From JANYCO01 sp964437245 (GTDB lineage Bacteria; Bacteroidota; Bacteroidia; Cytophagales; Cytophagaceae): a stretch of 64,000 bases of DNA. This document shows, piece after piece, positions 55,875 to 64,000 of the stretch. The translations under genes were made by a program, and so were the position numbers. Each line of letters opens with the position of its first letter. Within the stretch, counting starts at the first letter, position 1. The DNA lies in assembly GCA_964437245.1 (NCBI GenBank), contig CAYTGJ010000003.1, positions 21,350 through 85,349 of the forward strand, in the 5' to 3' direction. Under the pieces are notes generated by a model. It was given only the letters and a program-made list of their open reading frames with translations, was not told the origin of the DNA and did not search any database.

Positions 55875-57965
55875 TTAATAGAATTTATAGCGATTATCAG
55901 TCACGTCGGTCAGCTTTTTAATCGCTTCGTCAATGTTAGATTCATCCATTCCTGAACGCTGCGTTTCTTTTTGTGTCTTGAACTGATTATAATCTGCTAC
56001 TTCAGGAGCAGGTTGTATTTTGACAAGCTCAAGAATGACAACACCGGTTTCTCCTTTAAAGGCAGTCGTTTTGGCTCCTGGTTTCAGGCCGAATACTTTA
56101 CCACAGGCAACCGGATCATAGCCGATCACATTTACAGACGAAGAAGAGAAGGTTACATCAGAAGCTGTTCCTTTCATGGCCTGAGGGCCATAAGTAGTGC
56201 CAATGCTTTCGGTATCTCCGGTAAGAGGTCCTAGTTTTTCCAGGATCTTGTCTCCTTTCAGCTCATTCTTTACTTTCTGGGTTACTTCATACCTTACATC
56301 GTTGACAGAAGCCGTACCTTCTTTTCTCTCTCCCGCAAGGATCGCCACGACGTATTGATTGTCCAGAGTGAACACTTGGGAAACCGATCCGACTTTTGCT
56401 TCGTTGAACGCCCATTTTACTATTTCGCGGGCATTGCTCAGTCCTGTAAGAGAGCGGGCACTTTTATCGGTGTTAGGAGAAGTACGACGCTCCAGGGTAG
56501 GATCTTTCTTGATCTCTTCTATAAAGGTTTGAGTATCTTTTACAGCTGCTGCAAACGTAGATGCTTTGCCGTATAAAATATCTTTTGTTCCGTCCATTGC
56601 AGTAATTTCTTTCTCTACAGTGGCAATCAGGTATTTTTTGTTGGTCTTGGCTTCTGTGATCTTGATGATGTGGTAGCCAAACTGTGTTTCTACCAGACCA
56701 GGCAGAAGCCCTTTTCCGTTAAATTTAAAGCAGGCATCCTCAAACTGTTTTACCATTTGGCCATTATTGCTAAACCAGCCAAGGTCTCCTCCTCTGTCTT
56801 TTGTACCGTCAGTACCATGCAGACGGGCCATTTCTTCAAAAGAAGCTCCGGCTTTCAGTTTGGCAAGGATTTCATTCGCTTGTTTTTTAGCAGCTTCTTT
56901 GTCCGCATCAATTCTGAAAAGAATATGGCTTGCTTTCAGCGAGTAGATAGAATCGTTTGTGGCTTTTAATACTTTGTAGAGTGAATAGCTGCTATTGCTC
57001 AGGAACGGTCCGTAAACAGAGTCTACGGCAAGTGTACCGGAGGATTTTAATGCTTCCGGTAGTTCTCCCATTCCGATGTACTGAGGAAGAGAAGGAACTT
57101 CTGAGTTGGAGGCTACATACAACGTGTCGTTATCAGTAGTTTTGAACCCTGCCGCTAGTTCAGCAGTTTCGGTTTTAATCGCAGCACTGTCCTCTTCAGA
57201 AGGTGTGAAGTTGAAAATAACGTAGTCGATCGTTTTGCCGGCTTCTACTTTGTATTTCTGTTTGTTTTTGCTGATGTAAGATTCAAGTTGTGCATCAGTT
57301 ACCTGAACGCTTGAATCTTCAATGGTACTGTATGGCACAAATACATATTTCACTTCGGCTTTGTCGTTCTGCTCGGAATATGCTCTCTTGGCTTCTTCCT
57401 GAGTAACATATTCTGTCTTCTTAAGAAGATTTACATATTTTTCTCTGATTCTGATCTCCGGTAATTTTTTCTCGATCAGTCTCCATCTTTCCTGGATCGT
57501 AGGTTGTACTTTGTCGAAATTCTGAAGAAAGTTCAGTACATTTTCTTTGTTGAATTCCTGATCTCCTCCAAAAGCACTGATGATCTGAGGATGGATGAAT
57601 TTGCCCTGTACCATGTCGATCACTTCTTCAGAAGTAACGGTAAGGCCGAGTGCATTGAATTGAGGGTTATAGGCCAGTTTAGTAATTAGTTCGTTCCATG
57701 CCTGGTATTCGACGCCTGGACGGTCATTTTCTCCGACAGATTGTTCCCGGAGGATTTCAAATTCCCTTTCCTGCAGGTTTAACACATATTGATACTCGGG
57801 AAGCGTGATATTCTCTCCGTTGATTTTTCCTATTCGGTCTTTGCCCATATTAAAAATAGAGCCATTGGTGAGGATGTCTCCTCCGAGCATGAAAAGAATA
57901 AGTGCTCCGGCGATCACCCCTGCGATGATGCCTGATTTTTCATTGATTTTATTAATTAAAGCCAT
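55875..57965 (-). CDS. PpiD/SurA-like peptidyl-prolyl isomerase
   Basis: A 696-residue membrane-anchored foldase: one N-terminal helix (about 10-32), a SurA-N-like helical chaperone region (about 40-250), and a parvulin rotamase domain with LKASHILFRIDADKEA, DRGGDLGWFSNNGQMVKQFE and VETQFGYHIIKI. It helps outer-membrane proteins fold in the periplasm. The upstream run (a small membrane gene, lptC, an outer-membrane protein gene, coaX) lies on the same strand. It ends at a strong terminator. Confidence 0.9.
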   Translation of the reverse strand: MALINKINEKSGIIAGVIAGALILFMLGGDILTNGSIFNMGKDRIGKINGENITLPEYQYVLNLQEREFEILREQSVGENDRPGVEYQAWNELITKLAYNPQFNALGLTVTSEEVIDMVQGKFIHPQIISAFGGDQEFNKENVLNFLQNFDKVQPTIQERWRLIEKKLPEIRIREKYVNLLKKTEYVTQEEAKRAYSEQNDKAEVKYVFVPYSTIEDSSVQVTDAQLESYISKNKQKYKVEAGKTIDYVIFNFTPSEEDSAAIKTETAELAAGFKTTDNDTLYVASNSEVPSLPQYIGMGELPEALKSSGTLAVDSVYGPFLSNSSYSLYKVLKATNDSIYSLKASHILFRIDADKEAAKKQANEILAKLKAGASFEEMARLHGTDGTKDRGGDLGWFSNNGQMVKQFEDACFKFNGKGLLPGLVETQFGYHIIKITEAKTNKKYLIATVEKEITAMDGTKDILYGKASTFAAAVKDTQTFIEEIKKDPTLERRTSPNTDKSARSLTGLSNAREIVKWAFNEAKVGSVSQVFTLDNQYVVAILAGERKEGTASVNDVRYEVTQKVKNELKGDKILEKLGPLTGDTESIGTTYGPQAMKGTASDVTFSSSSVNVIGYDPVACGKVFGLKPGAKTTAFKGETGVVILELVKIQPAPEVADYNQFKTQKETQRSGMDESNIDEAIKKLTDVTDNRYKFY

Positions 57966-58070
57966 TTTTTTTGTATTAAAAGGTCCGCAAAATAATTATA
58001 TTAAAGATGAAAAACAAAAGGAATAGAAGGAGGGAATAATAGTGTCTGTTTTATGTTGATTTTCAGTATT

Positions 58071-58310
58071 TTACATCTTGTATTTTCTCTTTTTAACCTG
58101 GCTTCCGGAGCCCTCGCTCCCGGAGGCGGCATTTTTTCCGTCTTTTCCTTTCGACTGGTTCTTTTTCCGGATCTGGTACCATAAAAGAGCAGAGAGGCAT
58201 AGCATGAATAACCAGTAGGCAGAATGAAATCCGAACATCATAGCCTGGTGAATCCCGATAAGCATCATTAAAATAGCAAAAGAAAAGAGCAAGGTGTCAA
58301 AAAGTTTCAT
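58071..58310 (-). CDS. Small two-helix membrane protein
   Basis: A 79-residue protein with two hydrophobic helices (about 5-25 and 30-47) and a basic, Gly/Ser-rich C terminus (KKNQSKGKDGKNAASG to KKRKYKM). I recognise no family. It sits between lptC, 8 bases upstream, and the PpiD-like gene and is likely co-transcribed with lptC. Confidence 0.65.
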   Translation of the reverse strand: MKLFDTLLFSFAILMMLIGIHQAMMFGFHSAYWLFMLCLSALLWYQIRKKNQSKGKDGKNAASGSEGSGSQVKKRKYKM

Positions 58311-58318
58311 AGATAATT

Positions 58319-58894
58319 TTAAGGTAATAGTTCCTCGCCTGTAGGATGTAGAATTTTATAACTGGAAAAATCTTCTTTGGCTTCAAGCCCCTTTCCATAA
58401 AGTACGCCTGTTTTGGTGGTAATGATTACCTGTTTGTCATTTTCTACGTAGATGCGTTCTTCGTTGGGAAGCCAGAAAAGCTCTTCTGTTTTGAGTGTTT
58501 TCTGTTCCTTCAGGTTTTTAATAATTACATTTCCAGAGACCATGTATTTGGCGCTCTCCTTGTAGTACATCGCATAGTTGGAGGTAAGAGTGGAAGTGAC
58601 TACCTGACCGTCGTAGAATTCTACAAAGACACCTTCCGGAAATTCACGGTTCGAATTCTGAAGGGCCAATTGTTTTTTAGCCCTTAGTCTCACTCTTGTT
58701 TCTGCATGATCGCTATAGATCGTTTCCATACTATCCAGTTCCATGAGCGGACCATCGTACGGTTGCATCTCTTCCATGGTTTTAGAAGAGTTGAAACAAC
58801 CAGAACCTGTTAAAACGATCCATAAAAGACATAGTAAAGACCTCGCCGGTGGCTTCAGGAGGTAGTTTAACCTGTCTTTTAAATGAGAAAACAT
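58319..58894 (-). CDS. lptC: LptC-like LPS export protein
   Basis: A 191-residue envelope protein with an N-terminal membrane or lipid anchor (GSGCF lipobox-like, Cys about 33) and a beta-jellyroll LptC domain, including VVTSTLTSNYAMYYKESAKY and VIIKNLKEQKTLKTEELFW. LptC relays lipopolysaccharide from LptB2FG to LptA. The Cys suggests a lipoprotein form, usual in Bacteroidota. It follows the outer-membrane protein gene by 11 bases. Confidence 0.85.
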   Translation of the reverse strand: MFSHLKDRLNYLLKPPARSLLCLLWIVLTGSGCFNSSKTMEEMQPYDGPLMELDSMETIYSDHAETRVRLRAKKQLALQNSNREFPEGVFVEFYDGQVVTSTLTSNYAMYYKESAKYMVSGNVIIKNLKEQKTLKTEELFWLPNEERIYVENDKQVIITTKTGVLYGKGLEAKEDFSSYKILHPTGEELLP

Positions 58895-58905
58895 TATAAT
58901 CAGGA

Positions 58906-60333
58906 TTAATTGATTTTTCTCTTATTGAACCATTTTTCGTTGATCAATAAGCTCAAATTGAATTTAACATATTGTTCTCTGATACCAAACGTCTGGATAT
59001 TGCCTCTTTGTCCTGCAATGATGGCTACATTCAGACGGGGAATAACCGGAGAGGTTGGATTTCTTCTTCCAAAAGGAATGGTTCCGCCTATGCTGACAGA
59101 AACATCATCCAATTGTTGGCCCCTGTATATCACAGGCGATTTCATATAGGAAAAACCCAGCCGGTAGGTTTTGCTTCTGAGCTTGGCAGGCCCGGGAGTA
59201 AATTCGGTTCCGATGTTGAAACCATAGCTGTCACCCAGTGTATCGCCGGAGAAAGCAGGTTGGTAGACCGACCAGTTGCTGTAAAATACATCGGCAGCTA
59301 CTGTCCATCTCAGCGGTTCGTCCAGGCTGATTCCCAGTCTGTATACCGGTGGCAGCTTTGCGCTGAATTTTTGTTTCAACGGATCTTGTATGGTCGTATC
59401 ATTAGCGATTCGATTGCTGTTGTCTATGACATAGTAATGAAGGTCATGTTTGATATTCATGTCGGTATTGAATTCGCAGGTCAGTCCTATGTTATAAAAA
59501 AGCCCGGTGCTTTTGGTCTTTTTGACGAGATGATAGATCCGGTGACCGCTGCTATCGGTTTCGTAGATAGTATCTTTGTAGGATTTTATAATCTCTCTTC
59601 TGAAGTGGGCTCCTGGTTTCAGGCTGATCGCAGTATACGACTGCTGGCGTTTAAAGCCAAAGCTGCTGGAGCTGATATCGGGAATGTTGGCGAAGTATTC
59701 GCTGTTGATATTGCCGTATAAAACAGCAGATTCAAGTCCCAGGGAAAGATTCTGGGTGAGGCCCACGCCATGCGACCAGAATATTTTGTAGATCCCTCCG
59801 CGGCTTGAATTGGAAAAATTAACACTCGTTGCCGGGTCGCCGGTAACGGTAGTAGTAGTACTCAGATTGTAATTAATGGTAGAATAGGGTTGTATCCCGA
59901 TGGCCGTGGCCCAGGTCTTGGACAAAGGCAGGGCAAAGGTCAGATAAGAAAGGTTCATTCCTCCGCTGGATTCTGCGCCGTTGCCGGATTGAATGCTTCT
60001 CTGGTGGTAGGATAACGAAAAATCAAGTTTTACAGTCGAATCTACTGTCTGGTTGCGGTAGTAATCCCAGGATTTATAGGTGTGATTAGGCCGGGGCTTT
60101 TTGGGTGTTCTTTTGTTGGGGAGCAGGGCAGGGTTAGCAAGATTGACGTAGTAGGAGTGTCCGGCACTTACTCCGGCAGATCCCATTCCCATGTTGCGTA
60201 CGTTCCCGCTGTTGTTGTTGAGATCACCAATACCGAATTGTGAAAAGGGACTGTTGCCTGTTCCCTGACCTATCATAACACCCGGCAGTGATAGGAGCAG
60301 ACACAAAGCTAAAACTCTGAAATTATGATGCAT
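58906..60333 (-). CDS. Outer-membrane beta-barrel protein of unknown function
   Basis: A 475-residue protein with signal peptide (MHHNFRVLALCLLLSLPGVM) and a barrel of the FadL-like type common in Bacteroidota: FSQFGIGDLNNNSGNVRNMG and SAGHSYYVNLANPALL near the N terminus, then alternating strands to the C terminus. The substrate is unknown. It overlaps coaX by 11 bases and precedes lptC, a conserved Bacteroidota arrangement (coaX, barrel, lptC, foldase). Confidence 0.75.
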   Translation of the reverse strand: MHHNFRVLALCLLLSLPGVMIGQGTGNSPFSQFGIGDLNNNSGNVRNMGMGSAGVSAGHSYYVNLANPALLPNKRTPKKPRPNHTYKSWDYYRNQTVDSTVKLDFSLSYHQRSIQSGNGAESSGGMNLSYLTFALPLSKTWATAIGIQPYSTINYNLSTTTTVTGDPATSVNFSNSSRGGIYKIFWSHGVGLTQNLSLGLESAVLYGNINSEYFANIPDISSSSFGFKRQQSYTAISLKPGAHFRREIIKSYKDTIYETDSSGHRIYHLVKKTKSTGLFYNIGLTCEFNTDMNIKHDLHYYVIDNSNRIANDTTIQDPLKQKFSAKLPPVYRLGISLDEPLRWTVAADVFYSNWSVYQPAFSGDTLGDSYGFNIGTEFTPGPAKLRSKTYRLGFSYMKSPVIYRGQQLDDVSVSIGGTIPFGRRNPTSPVIPRLNVAIIAGQRGNIQTFGIREQYVKFNLSLLINEKWFNKRKIN

Positions 60334-61036
60334 TATATTCTAATATTCTTTTTAATCCCAGAAAAAGCAGATCTGGAGCTGCAAAGATGGTGTCTTTTAT
60401 TCTACTTTCAAAAAAAGCCGCATCTCCGCCTGTAATTATTATTTTAAGGTCTTTGCAGATCGTTTGGTACTCATTTATAATGCCTTCGATCTCTTTTACG
60501 GCTCCTAGCTGTACTCCGCTCAGGATCGCACTTTCGGTGGTGTCACCGGTAAGGACCGTATTTTCCTGCTTTTGTATCAACGGCAGCCTTGCCGTAAAAG
60601 TATGCAGGGCTTTGAATCTCATTTCCAGCCCCGGGGAGATACTGCCGCCATAATACCTGGCGTGCTCGTCTATGAAGTCATAGGTGAGGCAGGTACCGGC
60701 GTCAATGCATAAGCAGGCTTGGTCAGGGAAAAGTGCTGATGCTCCGATTACATCTGCCAGTCTGTCCATCCCCAGGGTCGCCGGGGTTTTATAAAGATTC
60801 TTTATAGGCACAGGCGTGGCAGAATCCAGTACTATTTTGTGAGCGGAGGGAAACAGCGCCAGAATTTCAGAAGTTTGTTTGTTGACAGAAGAAATAATAA
60901 CACTCCCGGGGGAATATTGTTCGTTGATCTTTTCAAGGTCCTGAAGCTCCTTCAGCGGCATGATCCGGAGGATCTTTTGTTCGTCGCAGAGGGCGAATTT
61001 AGTAAAGGTATTGCCTGAATCGATCAGTAAATTCAT
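60323..61036 (-). CDS. coaX: Type III pantothenate kinase
   Basis: A 237-residue ASKHA-fold kinase for the first step of CoA synthesis. Motifs are DSGNTFTKFAL (phosphate 1), GMDRLADVIGA and DAGTCLTYDF (phosphate 2), and IIITGGDAAFF near the C terminus. The ATG at 61036 is used; an in-frame TTG five codons upstream is less likely. It begins a minus-strand run that continues through the barrel protein and lptC. Confidence 0.93.
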   Translation of the reverse strand: MNLLIDSGNTFTKFALCDEQKILRIMPLKELQDLEKINEQYSPGSVIISSVNKQTSEILALFPSAHKIVLDSATPVPIKNLYKTPATLGMDRLADVIGASALFPDQACLCIDAGTCLTYDFIDEHARYYGGSISPGLEMRFKALHTFTARLPLIQKQENTVLTGDTTESAILSGVQLGAVKEIEGIINEYQTICKDLKIIITGGDAAFFESRIKDTIFAAPDLLFLGLKRILEYNAS

Positions 61037-61076
61037 ATCCCAAGTTAGCAAGAAAAACGGAAGAAATCAGGACTAT

Positions 61077-61163
61077 TTACCGGATAGTCCCTGAGTGGAA
61101 AAACCGCTGTGTATTTTACCGGAAAGAAGTAGACTGAAATTCATTTTTAATCTTACCGGATAG
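61077..61163. repeat. Three direct repeats of TTACCGGAtAG before anmK
   Basis: TTACCGGATAG occurs at 61077-61087 and 61153-61163, and TTACCGGAAAG at 61116-61126, spaced 39 and 37 bases. They occupy the divergent coaX/anmK gap, so a shared operator is possible. Confidence 0.4.
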
Positions 61164-61201
61164 AATGATATATTTAGCCAGATTATTTATAAAATTAAAG
61201 T

Positions 61202-62281
61202 ATGCCTAAAAAAGAATGGATCGTAGCCGGTTTGATGTCCGGAACCTCCTTAGATGGATTGGATATCGCTTTTTGCCGTTTCCGGAAAAAAGGGAAAGAA
61301 TGGCGGTATGAGATCCTAAGTGCGGCTACTGTCCCGTATTCCCGGAGGATGAAGAAAAAGATAGGAGGCCTGATGAAAAGCAGCGCAGAGGAATTGGCCG
61401 AAACAGATGCTTTTTTGGGGACTTATTCCGGAGAGCAGGTAAAGAAAGCTATTGCAAAAGAAAATATCCAGCCGGATCTGATCGCCTCTCACGGTCATAC
61501 AGTTTTTCATCAGCCTGGCAAAGGATTTACCACTCAGATCGGCAACGGAGCCTATATCTCGGCAGTAGCAGGGATTCCGGTGGTCTCTGATTTCAGAAGT
61601 ATGGATGTAGCCCTTCATGGTCAGGGCGCGCCCCTGGTGCCGATTGGTGACAAATTGTTATTTGGTCAGTATGACTACTGCCTGAACCTGGGAGGAATTG
61701 CCAACATATCCTTTGATAAAGGAAGCAAAAGGATTGCCGGAGATATATGTCCTGTAAACATGGTATTGAACCTGCTTGCGGAAGCGAAGGGTAAAAATTT
61801 TGACAAAGACGGGAAGATGGCTTCCACAGGAAAAATAGATCAATCGTTGTTAGACCGCTTAAACAGGTTGTCGTTTTATAAAGCATCTTTTCCGAAATCG
61901 CTGGGAAGAGAGTGGGTGGAAAAAGAAGTTTTACCTCTGCTGGAAAATGCTAAGATTTCCATAGAAGACAAGCTGGCTACGGTGTGTGAACATGTTGCTT
62001 ACCAGATCTCGGTGCTGGTGGCAGGAAAGAAAAAAAAGGTTTCCTTACTGGCTACCGGAGGAGGTGCGTTGAATAAATACCTGATAGAGCGCCTCCGTGA
62101 GCGGTGCGGTAAAAACGTAGAGGTGGTGGTTCCGGATCCTTTGATCGTAGGATACAAAGAAGCCTTGATCTTTGCCTTCCTGGGAGTAAAAAGAATTTCC
62201 GGAGAACCTAATATCCTGAGTTCGGTGACAGGAGCTTCCCGCGATTCTGTGGGGGGAGCATTGCATGGAGTGCTGAAATAG
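61202..62281 (+). CDS. anmK: Anhydro-N-acetylmuramic acid kinase
   Basis: A 359-residue ASKHA-family kinase that phosphorylates and opens anhydro-MurNAc during peptidoglycan recycling. The signature GLMSGTSLDGLDIAF is at the N terminus; ASHGHTVFHQPG, NLGGIANIS, ATGGGALNKYL and LGVKRISGEPNILSSVTGA follow. It is intact, divergent from coaX, and ends at a terminator. Confidence 0.95.
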   Translation: MPKKEWIVAGLMSGTSLDGLDIAFCRFRKKGKEWRYEILSAATVPYSRRMKKKIGGLMKSSAEELAETDAFLGTYSGEQVKKAIAKENIQPDLIASHGHTVFHQPGKGFTTQIGNGAYISAVAGIPVVSDFRSMDVALHGQGAPLVPIGDKLLFGQYDYCLNLGGIANISFDKGSKRIAGDICPVNMVLNLLAEAKGKNFDKDGKMASTGKIDQSLLDRLNRLSFYKASFPKSLGREWVEKEVLPLLENAKISIEDKLATVCEHVAYQISVLVAGKKKKVSLLATGGGALNKYLIERLRERCGKNVEVVVPDPLIVGYKEALIFAFLGVKRISGEPNILSSVTGASRDSVGGALHGVLK

Positions 62282-62293
62282 AAAGGGTTAAAA

Positions 62294-62338
62294 TGTAAAT
62301 GGTCCGCTTCTGTAAGTCGGACCATTTACACTTGTTTT
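62294..62338. terminator. Terminator between anmK and the convergent unknown gene
   Basis: A perfect 13-bp stem (62294-62306 with 62318-62330) containing AAATGGTCCG is followed by CTTGTTTTA. The U tract is imperfect. Confidence 0.75.
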
Positions 62339-62377
62339 ATTATGCTTTCAAAGAGATAAATTCTCAAAACAGAGGAA

Positions 62378-63457
62378 TTAATAAAAACGTCTTTCGACCA
62401 GTTCCAGGAACTCTTTTACTTCCGTTTTTGAATTGTCCCAGCTATATTTTTTCTGGTACAGTTGGTCTAAAATGTTTTTGGCCGACTCATGATCTTCGCA
62501 ACGTTCGATCTGTATCAACGCTAAGTTATAGTCGTCTGCATTGCCTTTAAACAATTCGTTGATGAAGATATAGCGCAGGTTGATCGGTACCGCTTGCTTC
62601 AGGTCGTGGATTTTGCTTTTCCTGTGTTTGGTAAGAAGATTTGAATCTTCGTCCTTCATCATAATATCGTTGAGCGAAAGTTGCTTGTTCCGCGCAAAAT
62701 AATCGTTGAGCGAAGACAGGCTGGTTTTATCTTTTCCCGATTCTCCAAGAGGTTGCTTGAAGGCGGTGAACGCCGGCTCATTGATCTCTATCTGTGGAAG
62801 AGCGTCTTTTTCCTGAGTGTTTTCAGGTACCTGAAGGAGATCTTCCAGATTGATCTTCAGAATGGAAGAAAAGGCCTCGATGTGTTTCCCCGGCGCTTCA
62901 ATAGAAGATTCGTAATTTTTGTATACCTCGTCCAGATACGTCAATACTTCTTGTTCCGAAAACCCTGTTTTATTCTGGAGCTGAAGTTTTTTTATGAGGC
63001 TCTGGATTAAAAATTTATTCACCTTCATATATTTTTCCCGTTCCATTAGTTCGGCAATGGAAATGATCGGCTTCCCGAGAAATTCAGCTTTCAGGAACAG
63101 ATAAGGATCGATGATATAGGCAAGGGTATCGGTAGTAGCTTTTCGGAGCAGAGGCTTGAAAAACTCTTTCCGGATGGAAATATACCGGGAGAGCTTGTTA
63201 AGGAAGACAGCCAGTGCGTCTTTTACGTCCTCGTGTTCGTAGTCAAAATAAGGACTCCTTAATTTGTATGTTTCTTCCTTCCAACGGTCAAAAAGATTTT
63301 TGACAATGAAAAGATTGAGCTGATCAATTTCCGTAAATTTCAGGATCTCAGGGCCCGAAACCACCGAAGTACTTCCCTGGTAAAAGTCGTTGCACAGCTT
63401 TTCCGACAACGCAATGCTGTACGATTCGAGTTTTGGTATCTCCACTTTCGTCTGCAT
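62378..63457 (-). CDS. Conserved-looking hypothetical protein
   Basis: A 359-residue soluble protein with no signal peptide or membrane helix. It is mostly charged and helical, with a possible beta-poor linker around 235-265 and a C-terminal segment rich in repeated short helices (DYNLALIQIERCEDHESAKN, DQLYQKKYSWDNSKTEVKEF). I recognise no family. It is divergent from porZ and convergent with anmK. Confidence 0.65.
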   Translation of the reverse strand: MQTKVEIPKLESYSIALSEKLCNDFYQGSTSVVSGPEILKFTEIDQLNLFIVKNLFDRWKEETYKLRSPYFDYEHEDVKDALAVFLNKLSRYISIRKEFFKPLLRKATTDTLAYIIDPYLFLKAEFLGKPIISIAELMEREKYMKVNKFLIQSLIKKLQLQNKTGFSEQEVLTYLDEVYKNYESSIEAPGKHIEAFSSILKINLEDLLQVPENTQEKDALPQIEINEPAFTAFKQPLGESGKDKTSLSSLNDYFARNKQLSLNDIMMKDEDSNLLTKHRKSKIHDLKQAVPINLRYIFINELFKGNADDYNLALIQIERCEDHESAKNILDQLYQKKYSWDNSKTEVKEFLELVERRFY

Positions 63458-63775
63458 ATCTCTCTAAGTCTTATGATTAACTTCCTAAAAGTACCTATTT
63501 TAGGATAGGATTAATATAGTATGCCTTAAAAAATTTACGAACAATCACCCTTTATATTGTTTGTTCTTTCCGGATAATTATGCTGACGGAGTGAAATTAT
63601 CCGGTGTCGTACCAGAAGATGCAGACATGTTTCCCTGGGAATCAGGAGAACTACTCTTTCTGCAGCAGTGTATAATTGGGGCAAGTCCTGTCCTAAATCT
63701 GTTTTTTTGGTTAAATTTGTATACTAAATTCAGGATTCTTCGTTTTGACAAAAGGTTGACTTTTAAGCGCCAAAC
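63458..63775. other. Divergent intergenic region before porZ
   Basis: 318 bases with no ORF. A 10-bp inverted repeat (CCGGATAATT 63570-63579 with AATTATCCGG 63595-63604) lies about 172 bases before the porZ start, and a -7 box (TAAATTTG) is at 63712-63719. Confidence 0.6.
63712..63719 (+). promoter_or_regulatory. Candidate -7 box for porZ
   Basis: TAAATTTG is an exact TAnnTTTG match, 56 bases before the ATG. No TTTG is correctly placed for -33. Confidence 0.45.
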
Positions 63776-64000
63776 AATGTTTTATAGAGTATGTATTTCG
63801 TTTTTTTTATTTGTATTGGTACTGACAGGGTTTGTTTCGGCTCAGGAAAATAATATTGCCATAGGAACCTGGAGAGTACATCTCCCTTATCACCTGATGC
63901 TGACGGCAGCGGTTGCAGGAGATAAGGTCTATGCGGCAAACGGAGCCAGTATTTTTTGTTTTGACAAGGAGGATCATTCACTTAATGTGCTTTCCAAAAA
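63776..64000 (+). CDS. porZ: PorZ, type IX secretion beta-propeller protein, truncated at window edge
   Basis: Reading from the ATG at 63776: signal peptide (MFYRVCISFFLFVLVLTGFV) then SAQENNIAIGTWRVHLPYHL and AVAGDKVYAANGASIFCFDK. This matches the N-terminal start of PorZ, where IGTWRxHLPY is the hallmark. PorZ is a surface beta-propeller protein of the type IX secretion attachment complex that delivers anionic LPS to the sortase PorU. 75 codons are in the window; the family is about 750 residues. It fits the three T9SS cargo proteins here. Confidence 0.85.

Overview
The window is chromosomal DNA from a free-living member of the phylum Bacteroidota. Three secreted proteins carry C-terminal type IX secretion (T9SS) sorting domains, and the last gene is the start of porZ, a T9SS surface component. 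Other markers are a TonB-dependent receptor with a carboxypeptidase-like N-terminal domain, a MurF-alanine racemase fusion, 7TMR-DISM receptors, a LemA/TPM operon and several promoter -7 boxes of the TAnnTTTG type. I cannot place it below phylum; a Cytophagia- or Sphingobacteria-like lineage is a guess. No rRNA, tRNA, CRISPR array, phage or intact insertion sequence was seen. Three runs of exactly ten Ns are scaffold gaps; two of them break genes.

Layout. 1-1.3 kb: truncated uvrC. 1.6-3 kb: Crp-like regulator and a short-chain dehydrogenase. 3.1-7 kb: four-gene operon of two tandem sensor kinase/NarL-type regulator pairs that arose by duplication. 7-11.3 kb: PBP1A, class II aldolase and a DUF456 membrane protein. 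11.4-14.8 kb: a visibly AT-rich RavA-ViaA (MoxR ATPase/VWA) pair. 15-23.5 kb, minus strand: UvrD-like helicase-nuclease with a probable Fe-S nuclease domain, hotdog thioesterase, 7TMR-DISM histidine kinase and uvrA. 24-30.5 kb, plus strand: ECF-type sigma factor with a small overlapping partner, nth, a secreted ELWxxDGT-repeat protein and polA.

31-46.6 kb: Omp85-type barrel, YceI protein, a 7TMR-DISM receptor fused to a transposase-like zinc-ribbon/HTH tail, secreted GH18 chitinase, the lemA/TPM operon, a membrane protein with a GspG-like tail, M48 lipoprotein protease, murF-alr, an MFS transporter, recX and rnhA. 46.7-51.4 kb: a small zinc-ribbon protein, a gene remnant and a thiamine locus (TPP riboswitch, TonB-dependent receptor, NMT1/THI5-like protein). 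51.7-64 kb: secreted RCC1-repeat protein, dapF, a PpiD/SurA-like foldase, lptC, an outer-membrane protein, coaX, anmK, an unknown protein and porZ.

How the genes fit together. DNA repair and replication genes are numerous (uvrA, uvrC, nth, polA, UvrD-like helicase, recX, rnhA). Envelope genes form a second theme (PBP1A, murF-alr, dapF, anmK, lptC, PpiD, Omp85). Secreted T9SS cargo and PorZ form a third. The observations most worth following are the receptor-transposase-domain fusion, the riboswitch-controlled thiamine locus with a binding protein that lacks a signal peptide, the AT-rich RavA-ViaA pair, and two families of short intergenic repeats, one of which abuts a scaffold gap.
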